From: Bacteroidetes bacterium UBA1947
GTDB taxonomy: Bacteria > Bacteroidota > Bacteroidia > Chitinophagales > Chitinophagaceae
Length of the DNA: 64,000 bases
Reading direction: 5' to 3'
Assembly: GCA_002336915.1 (NCBI GenBank)
Contig: DDET01000051.1
Location: forward strand, 18,312 to 82,311
The notes below the pieces were generated by a model. It did no database searches, was not told where the DNA came from, and saw only the letters and a program-made list of their open reading frames with translations. Numbering within the stretch: the first letter of the stretch is position 1; each line of letters begins with the position of its first letter. A program made the translations under genes and the position numbers. This document shows, piece by piece, positions 16,269 through 24,322 of this stretch.

Positions 16269-16812
16269 TTACGACTCATTCACCTACATACTGCTGCACT
16301 ACCTGCAGCAGGTAGGCGCCGATTGCGAAGTATATCGCAACGATGAGCTGAGCTTGCAGCAATTAATAGACAAGAGTCCCGAACGCCTCATCATATCCCC
16401 CGGCCCTGAAACACCTTTGCAGGCTGGTATTTGCATGTCGGCAATAGGTTACTTTCATGATAAGATACCCATACTGGGTGTATGCCTCGGCCACCAGGCA
16501 TTGGGCATGTTCTTTGGTGCAGAGCTCACACAAGCCCCCCGCCCCATGCATGGGAAAACAAGCCTTGTGGCGCACAATGGCCATACACTATTTAATGATA
16601 TCCCCGATCCTTTCATCGTAATGCGCTATCATTCCCTCACGCTCGAAAAGCTGGACAATAAAGAACTGGAATGCATTGCCACCTCAAATGATGACAGCTG
16701 TATCATGGCCATAGCCCACAAAAAATACCCTTCCCTCGGTGTACAGTTCCATCCCGAATCTGTCGGTACTGAGCATGGGCTACAGCTTTTGAAGAATTGG
16801 GTTAGTTTATAG
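16249..16812 (+). CDS. pabA: Aminodeoxychorismate/anthranilate synthase glutamine amidotransferase subunit
   Basis: A 187-residue class-I glutamine amidotransferase. It begins LIDNYDSFTYILLHYLQQVG, the TrpG/PabA signature. The nucleophile cysteine is in GVCLGHQALG, with the His and Glu of the triad in VQFHPESVGTEHG. It supplies ammonia to chorismate-utilising PabB or TrpE. No partner subunit or other trp gene is nearby, so folate (PabA) use is preferred but dual use is possible. Its stop overlaps the convergent TonB receptor stop. Confidence 0.9.
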   Translation: MWALIDNYDSFTYILLHYLQQVGADCEVYRNDELSLQQLIDKSPERLIISPGPETPLQAGICMSAIGYFHDKIPILGVCLGHQALGMFFGAELTQAPRPMHGKTSLVAHNGHTLFNDIPDPFIVMRYHSLTLEKLDNKELECIATSNDDSCIMAIAHKKYPSLGVQFHPESVGTEHGLQLLKNWVSL

Positions 16813-18981
16813 CTTTAACTTCAATCCCCCGTTAAACACAAAACCATCCAAAGGAGCATAGATATCCTTGAACTGTGGATTGTCCAGGCTGCCCGTATAT
16901 ATTGTCCCATACCTGCTCTGCCGGCTGTCCAGCATATTCTCAAAGTTGATGAATAGCGAGAACGCGTGTATTGTCTTTTCCACCATAAAGCCACACAACC
17001 AATAATCCCGGCCGGTACTGCCATCACCCAATTTCTGCGGACTATAATAATAAGCTTCCAGGCCCACCCGCCATTTATCTTCCACCTCATACATAAGTAC
17101 AGAGTTGGTATGGTGCTGCGGCGTAAGCGGCGTTTCCCGCGTTATACCTCCCTGGTGTATATGCGAGTGCGTATAGGTGTAGCCAAGGAACAGTTTAAAG
17201 TGTTTGTATCCCAGCTTTATGTTCGTTTCAGCTCCCTGCGCATCAATATGCCCCGGTATGTTACTGAAGCTGTACAAGCCATTGCTCTGCGCTATAAGCA
17301 TCAACGGATTATTAAGATGGGTGTAGAAGAACAGCTGGTTCACCGAAAAAGATATCTTGCCATCGGCAAAGGAGGTCTTGTAATTTGCATCCCAGTTTAT
17401 GCCATAGCTGCGCTCCAACTTATTACTATCTGTACTTATAGGCAGCACATTTTGATACTGTATCCTTTCGCTTTCCTCTGTGAAGATGGTTGGTGTTTTA
17501 TAGCCAAGGCCACCGCCCAGGCGCGAGGATAGATGAGCATTCGCCTTGTACAGGACAGACAGGCGCGGCAGCAAAGAGAAACCATAGTCCATAACATAGT
17601 CGCCGCGCAGGCCGCTTTCTATGAACAGCTTTTTATTCACATCCCAGGTGTTCTGTACAAATGCGCCTATGGTGTTTTGCTGGTAATCCCGCAATGGCAA
17701 GGCTGTCAGTCGCTTCTCGGCAAAGCCATCCGTAAGCAGGTTGCCGCCGGCCACCCACTCCAGCTTCTCTTTTCGGGTCGAGTAGCTTATCTCGGTGAAG
17801 GTATTCGTCTGTGTGCCATCGAAGGTGTAGCCGGGTATATGTATCACGCGGTCGAAGTGGGCAATGCTGTTTTTTATCAGCAATTGCTTTTCGCCTGTGA
17901 ATTTATGTTTCAGCTCTACCTGGCTGCTTATGCGCTGCGTCTTATTATCCTCGTAGTAGCTGTGTACGCTGTTCCCTTCACCCTTCACATAATGTATATC
18001 CCCGCCTATCCGGCTTTCTGTCGCCGCGTTCACACCTATTACCGCTTCTGTCTTAGGACTGAAATAGATGAACAATTTCGGGTTCAGTGTATAGCGCTCA
18101 AATTTGGGTATGGCCGTTATCTCGGTACCCGATGGGGCATATGCACTATTGCTGTTACGGGCCGCATAAACCGTAAGCCCTATTTTACCAAAGCGCTGGC
18201 CATAGTAACCATTTATGTCCAAACCACCTGCCGAGGTCCCGTTGATAAGGAAACGCAACTCTCTTTCCGCTGTCGGCGTTTTCGAGATCAGGTTTATAAG
18301 CCCGGCTATGGCACCACCTCCATACAATGTCGATGATGCACCCTTTATTATTTCTACGCGTTTCAGGTCCAGCGGGGGCGTCTGCAATAAGCCCAGTCCC
18401 CCCGAAAAGCCATTGTACATCGGGAAGCCGTCCTTAAGTATCTGTGTATAGCGTCCGTCAAGCCCCTGTATGCGTATAGACGAATTGCCCGAGGTGGCCG
18501 AGGTCTGCAAGGTTTGTATGCCTGTGCTTTCGCTCAGCATCATTCTTATATCACCCGGTTTCATATTGGCCTTTTCACCCAGCTCTTCACCGCCTATCAG
18601 TTCTATACGTGTGGGTATATCCTGTATCGTGCGGCTGCTTCTTGTAGTGCTCACCACCACTTCTTCCATTTCTTCATCTTCGGCTTCCAGGTAGGCAATA
18701 ATTGTATCGCTATTGCTTAACGGGAATATAAACGTATCCGTCTTGCTTATATAGCCTATGCTATTGTATTGTACTACCTGCCTGCCATCGGCCACGGCAG
18801 TAAGTATCACGAGGCCATTGGCATCGGTACTGCTGCCTGTTGCCGTGCCAACGATATTCGCCGTCACGCCCGCAAGCCCCTCTTTTGTCTTACTGTCTTT
18901 TATAACTGCTGTAAACGTATTTTGTGCATATGCACAGTTAAAGGCAACAATTGCCATCAACATCAAAAAAGCTGATCTCAT
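16807..18981 (-). CDS. TonB-dependent receptor with carboxypeptidase-like N-terminal domain
   Basis: A 724-residue outer-membrane active transporter. It has a signal peptide (MRSAFLMLMAIVAFNCAYAQ), then a carboxypeptidase-regulatory-like domain (residues 20-100), a plug domain containing QDIPTRIELIGGEEL...RIQGLDGRYTQILKDGFPMYNG and VEIIKGASSTLYGGGAIAGLINLI, and a barrel that ends in an aromatic-poor LKLKL strand. It resembles the BtuB/FepA-type smaller receptors, not the 1000-residue SusC family. The neighbouring Cys-rich DUF6660-like gene on the same strand suggests a metal-related cargo, but the substrate is not established. The 3' ends of this gene and pabA overlap by 6 bp. Confidence 0.9.
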   Translation of the reverse strand: MRSAFLMLMAIVAFNCAYAQNTFTAVIKDSKTKEGLAGVTANIVGTATGSSTDANGLVILTAVADGRQVVQYNSIGYISKTDTFIFPLSNSDTIIAYLEAEDEEMEEVVVSTTRSSRTIQDIPTRIELIGGEELGEKANMKPGDIRMMLSESTGIQTLQTSATSGNSSIRIQGLDGRYTQILKDGFPMYNGFSGGLGLLQTPPLDLKRVEIIKGASSTLYGGGAIAGLINLISKTPTAERELRFLINGTSAGGLDINGYYGQRFGKIGLTVYAARNSNSAYAPSGTEITAIPKFERYTLNPKLFIYFSPKTEAVIGVNAATESRIGGDIHYVKGEGNSVHSYYEDNKTQRISSQVELKHKFTGEKQLLIKNSIAHFDRVIHIPGYTFDGTQTNTFTEISYSTRKEKLEWVAGGNLLTDGFAEKRLTALPLRDYQQNTIGAFVQNTWDVNKKLFIESGLRGDYVMDYGFSLLPRLSVLYKANAHLSSRLGGGLGYKTPTIFTEESERIQYQNVLPISTDSNKLERSYGINWDANYKTSFADGKISFSVNQLFFYTHLNNPLMLIAQSNGLYSFSNIPGHIDAQGAETNIKLGYKHFKLFLGYTYTHSHIHQGGITRETPLTPQHHTNSVLMYEVEDKWRVGLEAYYYSPQKLGDGSTGRDYWLCGFMVEKTIHAFSLFINFENMLDSRQSRYGTIYTGSLDNPQFKDIYAPLDGFVFNGGLKLKL

Positions 18982-19061
18982 CTTTTTGTTTTAGAAACAA
19001 TGAATTTTTGCCCCTGTGTGTCCCGGCATAGCCGCTTAGGTGCATTCTGTAAATAGCCTGT

Positions 19062-19421
19062 CTATGAAATACGGGCTAACTGCGGCGGCTGCCACACAGA
19101 AACTATGTATTGAGGATAAGAACGCAGTTTGTAACCGGTAAAAGCTACCCGCATATAAGTAGGCGATGAGTGCTCAAAAGACAAAGCCTGCTCAACAACA
19201 AAACCGCTGCAGCTATGGCAGCTAAAAAAGGGCGAGCAATTGTCGCAACCCTTTTCCTTTTCGGGCTTTTGTTTACTGTCTTTATGTTCCGTCCTTACAT
19301 TATCGCTTTCACACTTGTCGAATGCACAGCAGGGTATGCCCGTGAGCAGCAGTACGTATAAGGACAATATGAGCGTAAACAGCTTCAAGATATCCAAAGA
19401 TAGCTTACTTCTTTTGAACAA
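19062..19421 (-). CDS. DUF6660-like Cys-rich small exported or membrane protein
   Basis: A 119-residue protein starting at a TTG. It has one strong hydrophobic N-terminal segment (ILKLFTLILSLYVLLLTGIPCC, residues 11-32), followed by a Cys-rich hydrophilic region (CCAFDKCESD, CDNCSPFFSCHSC). The pattern resembles the DUF6660 family, found beside TonB receptors in Bacteroidota. Eight cysteines in about 45 residues suggest metal binding or disulfides in the periplasm. It lies upstream of the TonB receptor on the same strand with an 80-bp gap and is probably co-transcribed. Confidence 0.7.
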   Translation of the reverse strand: MFKRSKLSLDILKLFTLILSLYVLLLTGIPCCAFDKCESDNVRTEHKDSKQKPEKEKGCDNCSPFFSCHSCSGFVVEQALSFEHSSPTYMRVAFTGYKLRSYPQYIVSVWQPPQLARIS

Positions 19422-19596
19422 ATGACTCCCTGCCCTGAGCCTTCAGTCATAAAAATGCTCCGGGAGATCATATAAAAAATTATGCTTTTATGTCATTTTA
19501 TCCACAAAATTATCGCCGTCTGCACCTTTATCCGACCTTTGTAACGGCAAATGTGTTTGTGCAAAAAGCCACCCCAATTAGCGAGGGTAGCTTTCA

Positions 19597-19640
19597 TTGC
19601 CTGCCAAAACTTAGCACATTCGACAAAGTTTCGCAGGCAA
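19597..19640. repeat. Inverted repeat (14-bp interrupted stem)
   Basis: TTGCCTGC at 19597-19604 pairs with GCAGGCAA at 19633-19640, and the inner AAACTT at 19607-19612 pairs with AAGTTT at 19626-19631. A 2-nt versus 1-nt bulge separates the two stem parts. The loop is 13 nt. No T-run follows, so it is not a simple terminator. Confidence 0.7.
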
Positions 19641-19689
19641 CACAAACTTTGCGTCTTAGCGCCGTTGCGGTTAAGGCGCAAAAAGCCCA

Positions 19690-19820
19690 ATGCCCGATTC
19701 GGGCATAAATCGGGCATGGTCATAAATTCATTATATGACAAGCCTGTAAAGACTTACAGGTATTGAAGCCCGCAAAAAATGCCCGATTTTAATTTTATGC
19801 CCGATCGGGCATTTCGGGCA
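19690..19820. repeat. Cluster of palindromic ATGCCCGA octamers
   Basis: The octamer ATGCCCGA or its complement TCGGGCAT occurs six times: 19690, 19699, 19710, 19779, 19797 and 19805, with a partial seventh copy at 19814. Two pairs form head-to-head palindromes: 19690-19706 (8+1+8) and 19797-19812 (perfect 16 bp). A separate hairpin, CCTGTAA/TTACAGG, lies at 19743-19760 between the two groups. Confidence 0.75.
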
Positions 19821-19838
19821 CCAGGGGGTAAAAACAGG

Positions 19839-19962
19839 GAAGCTTGGAGAACCTTCAGGGAACTTTGGAGAACCTTGAGAGAACTTTGGGGAACCTTGAG
19901 AGAACTTTGGGGAACCTTGAGAGAACCTTCAGGGATGCTTAAAGGAAGCTTGGGGGAACCTT
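19839..19962. repeat. Tandem 21-bp repeat made of 10/11-bp phased GAACYTT half-units
   Basis: The heptamer GAA(C/G)(C/T)TT begins at 19839, 19849, 19860, 19870, 19881, 19891, 19902, 19912, 19923, 19945 and 19956, with a degenerate copy (GATGCTT) at 19933. Steps alternate 10 and 11 bp through most of the array, i.e. 21 bp per two units. Because 21 is divisible by three, frames on both strands stay open and show a heptad (ELWGTLR on plus, SSLKVPQ on minus). These are best treated as repeat artefacts. Confidence 0.8.
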
Positions 19963-20116
19963 GCAGCTCCTTTTTTTCAGTCCTTCGGCCCAAACATTCA
20001 CAAGTCAATAAGGATCATATTTAAAATTGACTGTCGTCATATAGGGGCGTTTATATTTTAAGTCTATTTGCAACGCTGCTAAATCAAAAATTATCAAAGC
20101 AGTACAAACCTACATT

Positions 20117-21514
20117 ATGATATATACGGGAGCGAGCAAAACACAACATACAGGTTCGAGCAGGCAGCAAGCAGGCAAAGCACTTGTAATAGAGCACCGC
20201 GAAGAAGTTTATACCAGGCTCACAACTATGCTTCAGATCGTAGGCTACACCCCAGACAGGATAATCCGTTACTTATCTCCCGGGGAGGCAAGGATGGTTG
20301 GCAATGAGGCAATAGAACTCATTGTAACAAATGCTTTGTCAGAGGCTTTTGAGCAAATGCAGGGCAAGCTGCCTTTCATCCCGGTCTTGTATATCACTGA
20401 TGATCTAGAGGTGCAAGTGGTAATCAACCCCCTAACTACCGCTGAACAGGACCTGGTTGGAAAAGAAAGGTCTTATGCCGAAAAGTTGCTGGCAGCTATA
20501 CAACATGCTACTGCCCTGCGAAGGATAGCCAAATGCATGCAACAGGACGAGGAAAAAGAGGAAGATGTAGAGAACATATTGGAGAGCATTACTGGCGGAG
20601 TATTTGCAGTTAATCGTAAGTGGAGGTTCACGCACATCAACCAACAGTTTGAATACTATTTCAAAAAAGATAAGCGAAGTCTGCTGGGCCGGTCAATATG
20701 GAAAACTTTCCCTCATTCAAAAAACGCTAGGTTTTATAAAGAATGTCATCGCGCATTAGCTGAACAGGTAAGCGTTCAATTTGAAGAGTACAACCCCGGT
20801 CTTAATACCTGGATATCTGTAAAAGCATATCCCGCTAAAGACAGCCTTACGGTCTATTTTGCTGACATTACCGAACAAAAGAAGATACAGGAAGAACTTG
20901 CGGGAATGAACAAAGACCTGGCGGCGATGGTCAACAACACGAGGGATATTATCTGGACTGTTGATACAAAGGGGAATATCATATCGGCAAACGATGCATT
21001 TTGGGCCCGGGTAGCGCGTATCACCGGCGGGCAGTCAGAGGTAGTAACGAAAGAAGATTTTGACAGGCACCTGTTTGAAACATGGCAACAGTACTATAAA
21101 AAGGCTCTTACAGGTGCCGCATACAGCACAACATGGACAGAGACCAACGAGGATAAAACCACTTATGAGGAAGTATGCTTCAACCCTATGTACGACCTTA
21201 AAGGAAACGTCACCGGCCTGAGTTGTTTTTCGCGAGATATAACGGAACAGCAATTGCATATAGAGACCATCGAAAAACAAAACGAGCAATTCAGGAAAAT
21301 AGCCTGGGCGCAATCACATGAGTTCCGTGCACCTGTGGCAAGTATATTAGGGCTCGTTGAGCTGTATAATAACGAGGCACCCTGCGATCCGCTGAACACA
21401 GAAATTCTTGCTAAGGTGAAAGAAGCTGCGGAAAACCTGGACGAAACGATCAGGAAGATCAATACTTACACCAGGACAAAGCATAAGACATCCCTGCCGG
21501 AAAAGAAACTATAA
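20117..21514 (+). CDS. PAS-domain signalling protein with histidine-kinase H-box but no ATPase domain
   Basis: A 465-residue cytosolic protein. Residues 22-125 look like a degenerate receiver-type domain. A first PAS domain spans about 155-260 (ENILESITGGVFAVNRKW to VYFADITEQKK) and a second about 275-385 (TRDIIWTVDTKGNIISAN to CFSRDITEQQ). The C-terminus has a HisKA-like helix with QSHEFRAPVASILGLVEL, where the histidine is the expected phosphosite. The protein then stops about 60 residues later. The N, G1 and G2 boxes of a HATPase_c domain are absent and I see no frameshifted continuation downstream. It may be phosphorylated in trans or act as a phosphotransfer or dimerisation partner. Confidence 0.82.
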   Translation: MIYTGASKTQHTGSSRQQAGKALVIEHREEVYTRLTTMLQIVGYTPDRIIRYLSPGEARMVGNEAIELIVTNALSEAFEQMQGKLPFIPVLYITDDLEVQVVINPLTTAEQDLVGKERSYAEKLLAAIQHATALRRIAKCMQQDEEKEEDVENILESITGGVFAVNRKWRFTHINQQFEYYFKKDKRSLLGRSIWKTFPHSKNARFYKECHRALAEQVSVQFEEYNPGLNTWISVKAYPAKDSLTVYFADITEQKKIQEELAGMNKDLAAMVNNTRDIIWTVDTKGNIISANDAFWARVARITGGQSEVVTKEDFDRHLFETWQQYYKKALTGAAYSTTWTETNEDKTTYEEVCFNPMYDLKGNVTGLSCFSRDITEQQLHIETIEKQNEQFRKIAWAQSHEFRAPVASILGLVELYNNEAPCDPLNTEILAKVKEAAENLDETIRKINTYTRTKHKTSLPEKKL

Positions 21515-21684
21515 CAAGGATTCGTCGCAATGAGCATCATATTTGTAACTGATGCGCGTCACTTCACAGGATCGTGGTTACCGTATTTTTGCTGAAGAGA
21601 AAAGGAAAGAGTAAGCATTAAGTTAAAAATAAATCGCCATAATAGTTTTAACAACAATCCTTAAAAATTTAAAAACAGCCAACT

Positions 21685-23052
21685 ATGATGAAGAAAGAAC
21701 AACCTATAATTGTGGGACTGGACATCGGCACAACCAAAGTGGCGGTAATTGCGGGCAGGCTGAACAGCGCCGGCAAACTGCAGATAATCGGCAACGGCCA
21801 TGCATCATTCGAAGCAATAGTGAACGGCTCGATATTGAATGTGGAGCAGTGTACCCAGGCCATTGACGAGGCTATGAAAAAATGCTTAGACTCGGCACCT
21901 GGTCTTGACGTTAAAGACATATACATGAGTGTGGGCGGTGAGCATATCAAAAGCTTCCAGACACGCGGCAACAAGGCAAGGACAATGCCTAATGAAGAAA
22001 TAAATGCAAAAGAAGTAGAGCAACTCACCTACGAGCAATTCAAAACAAGCATACCTGCCAACGATGAGATCATAGATATCATTCCCCAGAAATTCATTCT
22101 TGACAATACTGCTTATGTAGCTGACCCTGTTGGAATGCTGGCAGATAAGCTGGGCGCAAATTTTCATATAGTAACAGGAAATAGCGGTGCCATACGGAAC
22201 ATAAAACGCTGTGCGGACAGGGCAGGGGTAAGCATAAAAGGGATGCTCCTGCAATCGCTCGCATCAGCCAAGGCCCTGATAGACACGGAGGATATGGAAG
22301 CAGGCGTAGCTGTGGTGGACATTGGCGGCGGCACGACCGACATTGCCATCTACCAGGATGGTATATTGGCCTATACTGCTGTAATACCGTACGGCGGTGT
22401 AAATATCACAAACAGGATATGTAATGAGCTGGGTGTGCTGCATGCACAGGCGGAACAGATAAAGATACAATATGGCAGGGCCATATCAGACGAGAAAGAG
22501 TCGGCAGAATTTGTGACCGTTCAGGGGCTTCGCGGCTTGCCTTCGAAAGACATACCCATAAAAGACCTGAGTGCCATTATACAGCAGCAGGTGCGCGAGA
22601 TACTGGACTATGTGGCTTATCACCTGAAACAAGCCAATCTCAGCAAACCATTGCACGGAGGTGTTATACTCACTGGCGGTGGTGCACAGTTAAAACACAT
22701 AACCAAGCTTGCCGAGTCATTCACAGGCCTGCCCGTGCGCGTAGGTTATGCCGATGCACATTTTGCCGAGGGCCAGAAAGAAACTCTTATGAACCCAATG
22801 TATGCAACCTGTATAGGCCTGATATTACACGGATACAAGAATGACGAGAAATCGCGCCAGCATACTGAAATAGCACCGTTAACAGATACAATAGTTATAG
22901 GAGTGCACGAGGAGGAAGGATACATCCTTGCTGACCCTGATGGCACATTGGTTTACGAAATACCAAAGAAACGGCAGCACGGCATTAAAAAGATGTTCGG
23001 GAACCTGAAAGGGAAATTCATAGGCATATTTGAAGACCAGGCCTTGAGTTAA
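21685..23052 (+). CDS. ftsA: Cell division protein FtsA
   Basis: A 455-residue actin-like ATPase that tethers FtsZ to the membrane. It shows GLDIGTTKVAVIAGR (phosphate-1), the 1C-domain region, AVVDIGGGTTDIAIY (phosphate-2) and GGVILTGGGAQLKHITKLAE (adenosine motif). The C-terminus ends with KKMFGNLKGKFIGIF, an amphipathic helix of the type that binds membrane. Two adjacent ATG codons could start it. ftsA is normally followed by ftsZ in Bacteroidota; here the next gene is birA on the opposite strand, so it may be a relocated or second ftsA. Confidence 0.88.
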   Translation: MMKKEQPIIVGLDIGTTKVAVIAGRLNSAGKLQIIGNGHASFEAIVNGSILNVEQCTQAIDEAMKKCLDSAPGLDVKDIYMSVGGEHIKSFQTRGNKARTMPNEEINAKEVEQLTYEQFKTSIPANDEIIDIIPQKFILDNTAYVADPVGMLADKLGANFHIVTGNSGAIRNIKRCADRAGVSIKGMLLQSLASAKALIDTEDMEAGVAVVDIGGGTTDIAIYQDGILAYTAVIPYGGVNITNRICNELGVLHAQAEQIKIQYGRAISDEKESAEFVTVQGLRGLPSKDIPIKDLSAIIQQQVREILDYVAYHLKQANLSKPLHGGVILTGGGAQLKHITKLAESFTGLPVRVGYADAHFAEGQKETLMNPMYATCIGLILHGYKNDEKSRQHTEIAPLTDTIVIGVHEEEGYILADPDGTLVYEIPKKRQHGIKKMFGNLKGKFIGIFEDQALS

Positions 23053-23061
23053 GAAACAACA

Positions 23062-23823
23062 TTAGCTACTCCACATCCATGCTACATCGCCATGTGTGTA
23101 ATTAGCTATACTGCCATCCTGCAGTTGTACCATTAACTTGCCATCGGCACTTGCCTTGACAATGATGCCATTCCAGGCGTCATGCCCGTTGCTAAATGCC
23201 TGTTCTTCGCTGCGGCGGAAGAGATACTGATTGTATAAACGCATCGTCTCTTCCGGCGCAGTTTTGCGATATAGGGCATCCAGTATATTGTGCCTTAGCA
23301 TATCGCGAATGACAGGAAGCTTAAACTCTTTACCCGAAGCAAGCTTTAATGAGGTGGCATTCAGCAACTCGAGAGGAAAGGATTCTTGCAGAACATTAAG
23401 CCCCAGGCCTACTATGCTGTAAAGCCAGTTACTGCCTCTTAATATATTTTCTATTAAAATACCTCCTGCCTTTTTGTCATTAACAATAATATCATTTGGC
23501 CATTTGATCTTAACATTCCAGCCCTCATACAGGGCATCCAGCACCTCTGCCACTGCCACGGCTACTGCTGCGCTAAAGACAAATTGCTGCTCCAAAGGCT
23601 GCTGCGGCGTTACCACAAGGCTCATTAAGAGGCTTTGCCCGGGCATTCCCGCCCAATGCCTGCCTCTTTGCCCCTTTCCCGAGGTCTGCTCCGTGGCGGT
23701 TATTGTCAGCCCCGCCTGTGCCGTATCGGCATCTATAAGGCGCATGGCATAGTTATTGGTGCTATCAATAGAATCAAGCTCTATGACAGGGGCATCCAAT
23801 AAGTCTATTACGTCAAGTGCCAA
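23062..23823 (-). CDS. birA: Biotin--[acetyl-CoA-carboxylase] ligase
   Basis: A 253-residue biotin protein ligase lacking an N-terminal DNA-binding domain (class I, catalytic only). The substrate loop is recognisable as TSGKGQRGRHWAGMPGQSLLMSLVV (G-R-G-x-x-G-R-x-W type), followed by VKIKWPNDIIVNDKKAGGILIEN with the catalytic-site K-W-P-N-D. It transfers biotin via biotinyl-AMP to carboxylase carrier domains. No ATG precedes the conserved ELDSIDSTNNYA; the start is a TTG, either at 23823 or eight codons later. Confidence 0.92.
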   Translation of the reverse strand: MALDVIDLLDAPVIELDSIDSTNNYAMRLIDADTAQAGLTITATEQTSGKGQRGRHWAGMPGQSLLMSLVVTPQQPLEQQFVFSAAVAVAVAEVLDALYEGWNVKIKWPNDIIVNDKKAGGILIENILRGSNWLYSIVGLGLNVLQESFPLELLNATSLKLASGKEFKLPVIRDMLRHNILDALYRKTAPEETMRLYNQYLFRRSEEQAFSNGHDAWNGIIVKASADGKLMVQLQDGSIANYTHGDVAWMWSS

Positions 23824-23885
23824 AAGAATTTTATAATTTTGATTGATTGTAAAGATATTGAGAAACTAAAATAGATAACACCAAT

Positions 23886-24284
23886 TTGGAGAAAATAATA
23901 ACGGCACTACAGGGAAGGAAAAAATCGGCAACCCGCCTAACCAAAAACAGCAAACTTTTTAAAGCCATCCTACAGGCAATACAGGATAAGAAAGGTGACA
24001 AGATCGTATCGCTGGATCTACGAAAAATAGATGAGGCTGTGGCTGATTTTTTTATACTATGCGAAGCAAGGTCAAATATTCAGATAAAAGCAATAGCCGA
24101 TAATATAGAAGAAATTGTATTGGAGGAATGTGGTGAAAAGCCGTATCATGTGGAGCGTGGCGACCAATGGACGCTGGTGGACTATGTAAATATTGTAGTG
24201 CACATATTTGACCATGAGCACCGTAAGTTTTACGACCTCGAGAGCCTGTGGGCTGATGCGGAGCGTACAGAGCATAACGATTGA
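23886..24284 (+). CDS. rsfS: Ribosomal silencing factor RsfS
   Basis: A 132-residue RsfS/Iojap protein, which binds L14 (uL14) of the 50S subunit and blocks subunit joining. It has the core ILQAIQDKKGDKIVSLDLRKIDEAVADFFILCEA and VERGDQWTLVDYVNIVVHIFDHEHRKFYDLESLW. It starts with TTG; there is no ATG before the conserved region. It lies 39 bp upstream of ftsH and is divergent from birA with a 62-bp gap; rsfS-ftsH is, to my knowledge, a conserved pair in Bacteroidota. Confidence 0.93.
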   Translation: MEKIITALQGRKKSATRLTKNSKLFKAILQAIQDKKGDKIVSLDLRKIDEAVADFFILCEARSNIQIKAIADNIEEIVLEECGEKPYHVERGDQWTLVDYVNIVVHIFDHEHRKFYDLESLWADAERTEHND

Positions 24285-24322
24285 AACTCAGTTTTATAGA
24301 TTAATTCGTTTTTAAAGACACA

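Larger units (their letters stand above)
19422..20116. other. Long non-coding region with several kinds of repeats
   Basis: About 700 bp between the DUF6660-like gene and the PAS protein gene hold no gene I can support. The left part has inverted repeats and a cluster of ATGCCCGA octamers; the middle has a tandem GAACYTT array; the right 130 bp are AT-rich and probably contain the promoter of the PAS gene (TCTATTTG at about 20063-20070 is one base off TAnnTTTG). A CTTTGCGTCTTAGCGCC segment near 19647 resembles intergenic repeat sequence seen in many bacterial genomes. Confidence 0.6.

Noticed and set aside
17533..18336. 267-codon plus-strand frame opposite the TonB receptor
   Set aside because: Fully antisense to a well-supported receptor gene, with no recognisable domain or promoter; a shadow of codon bias.
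19839..19962. Possible CRISPR array in the short tandem repeats
   Set aside because: Repeats are contiguous, 10-21 bp long, without unique spacers of uniform length, and no cas genes are present.
19754..20024. Open frames on both strands across the 21-bp repeats (about 80 codons each)
   Set aside because: They are open because the repeat unit is a multiple of three. The encoded heptads have no start context or conserved family, and both strands are equally open.
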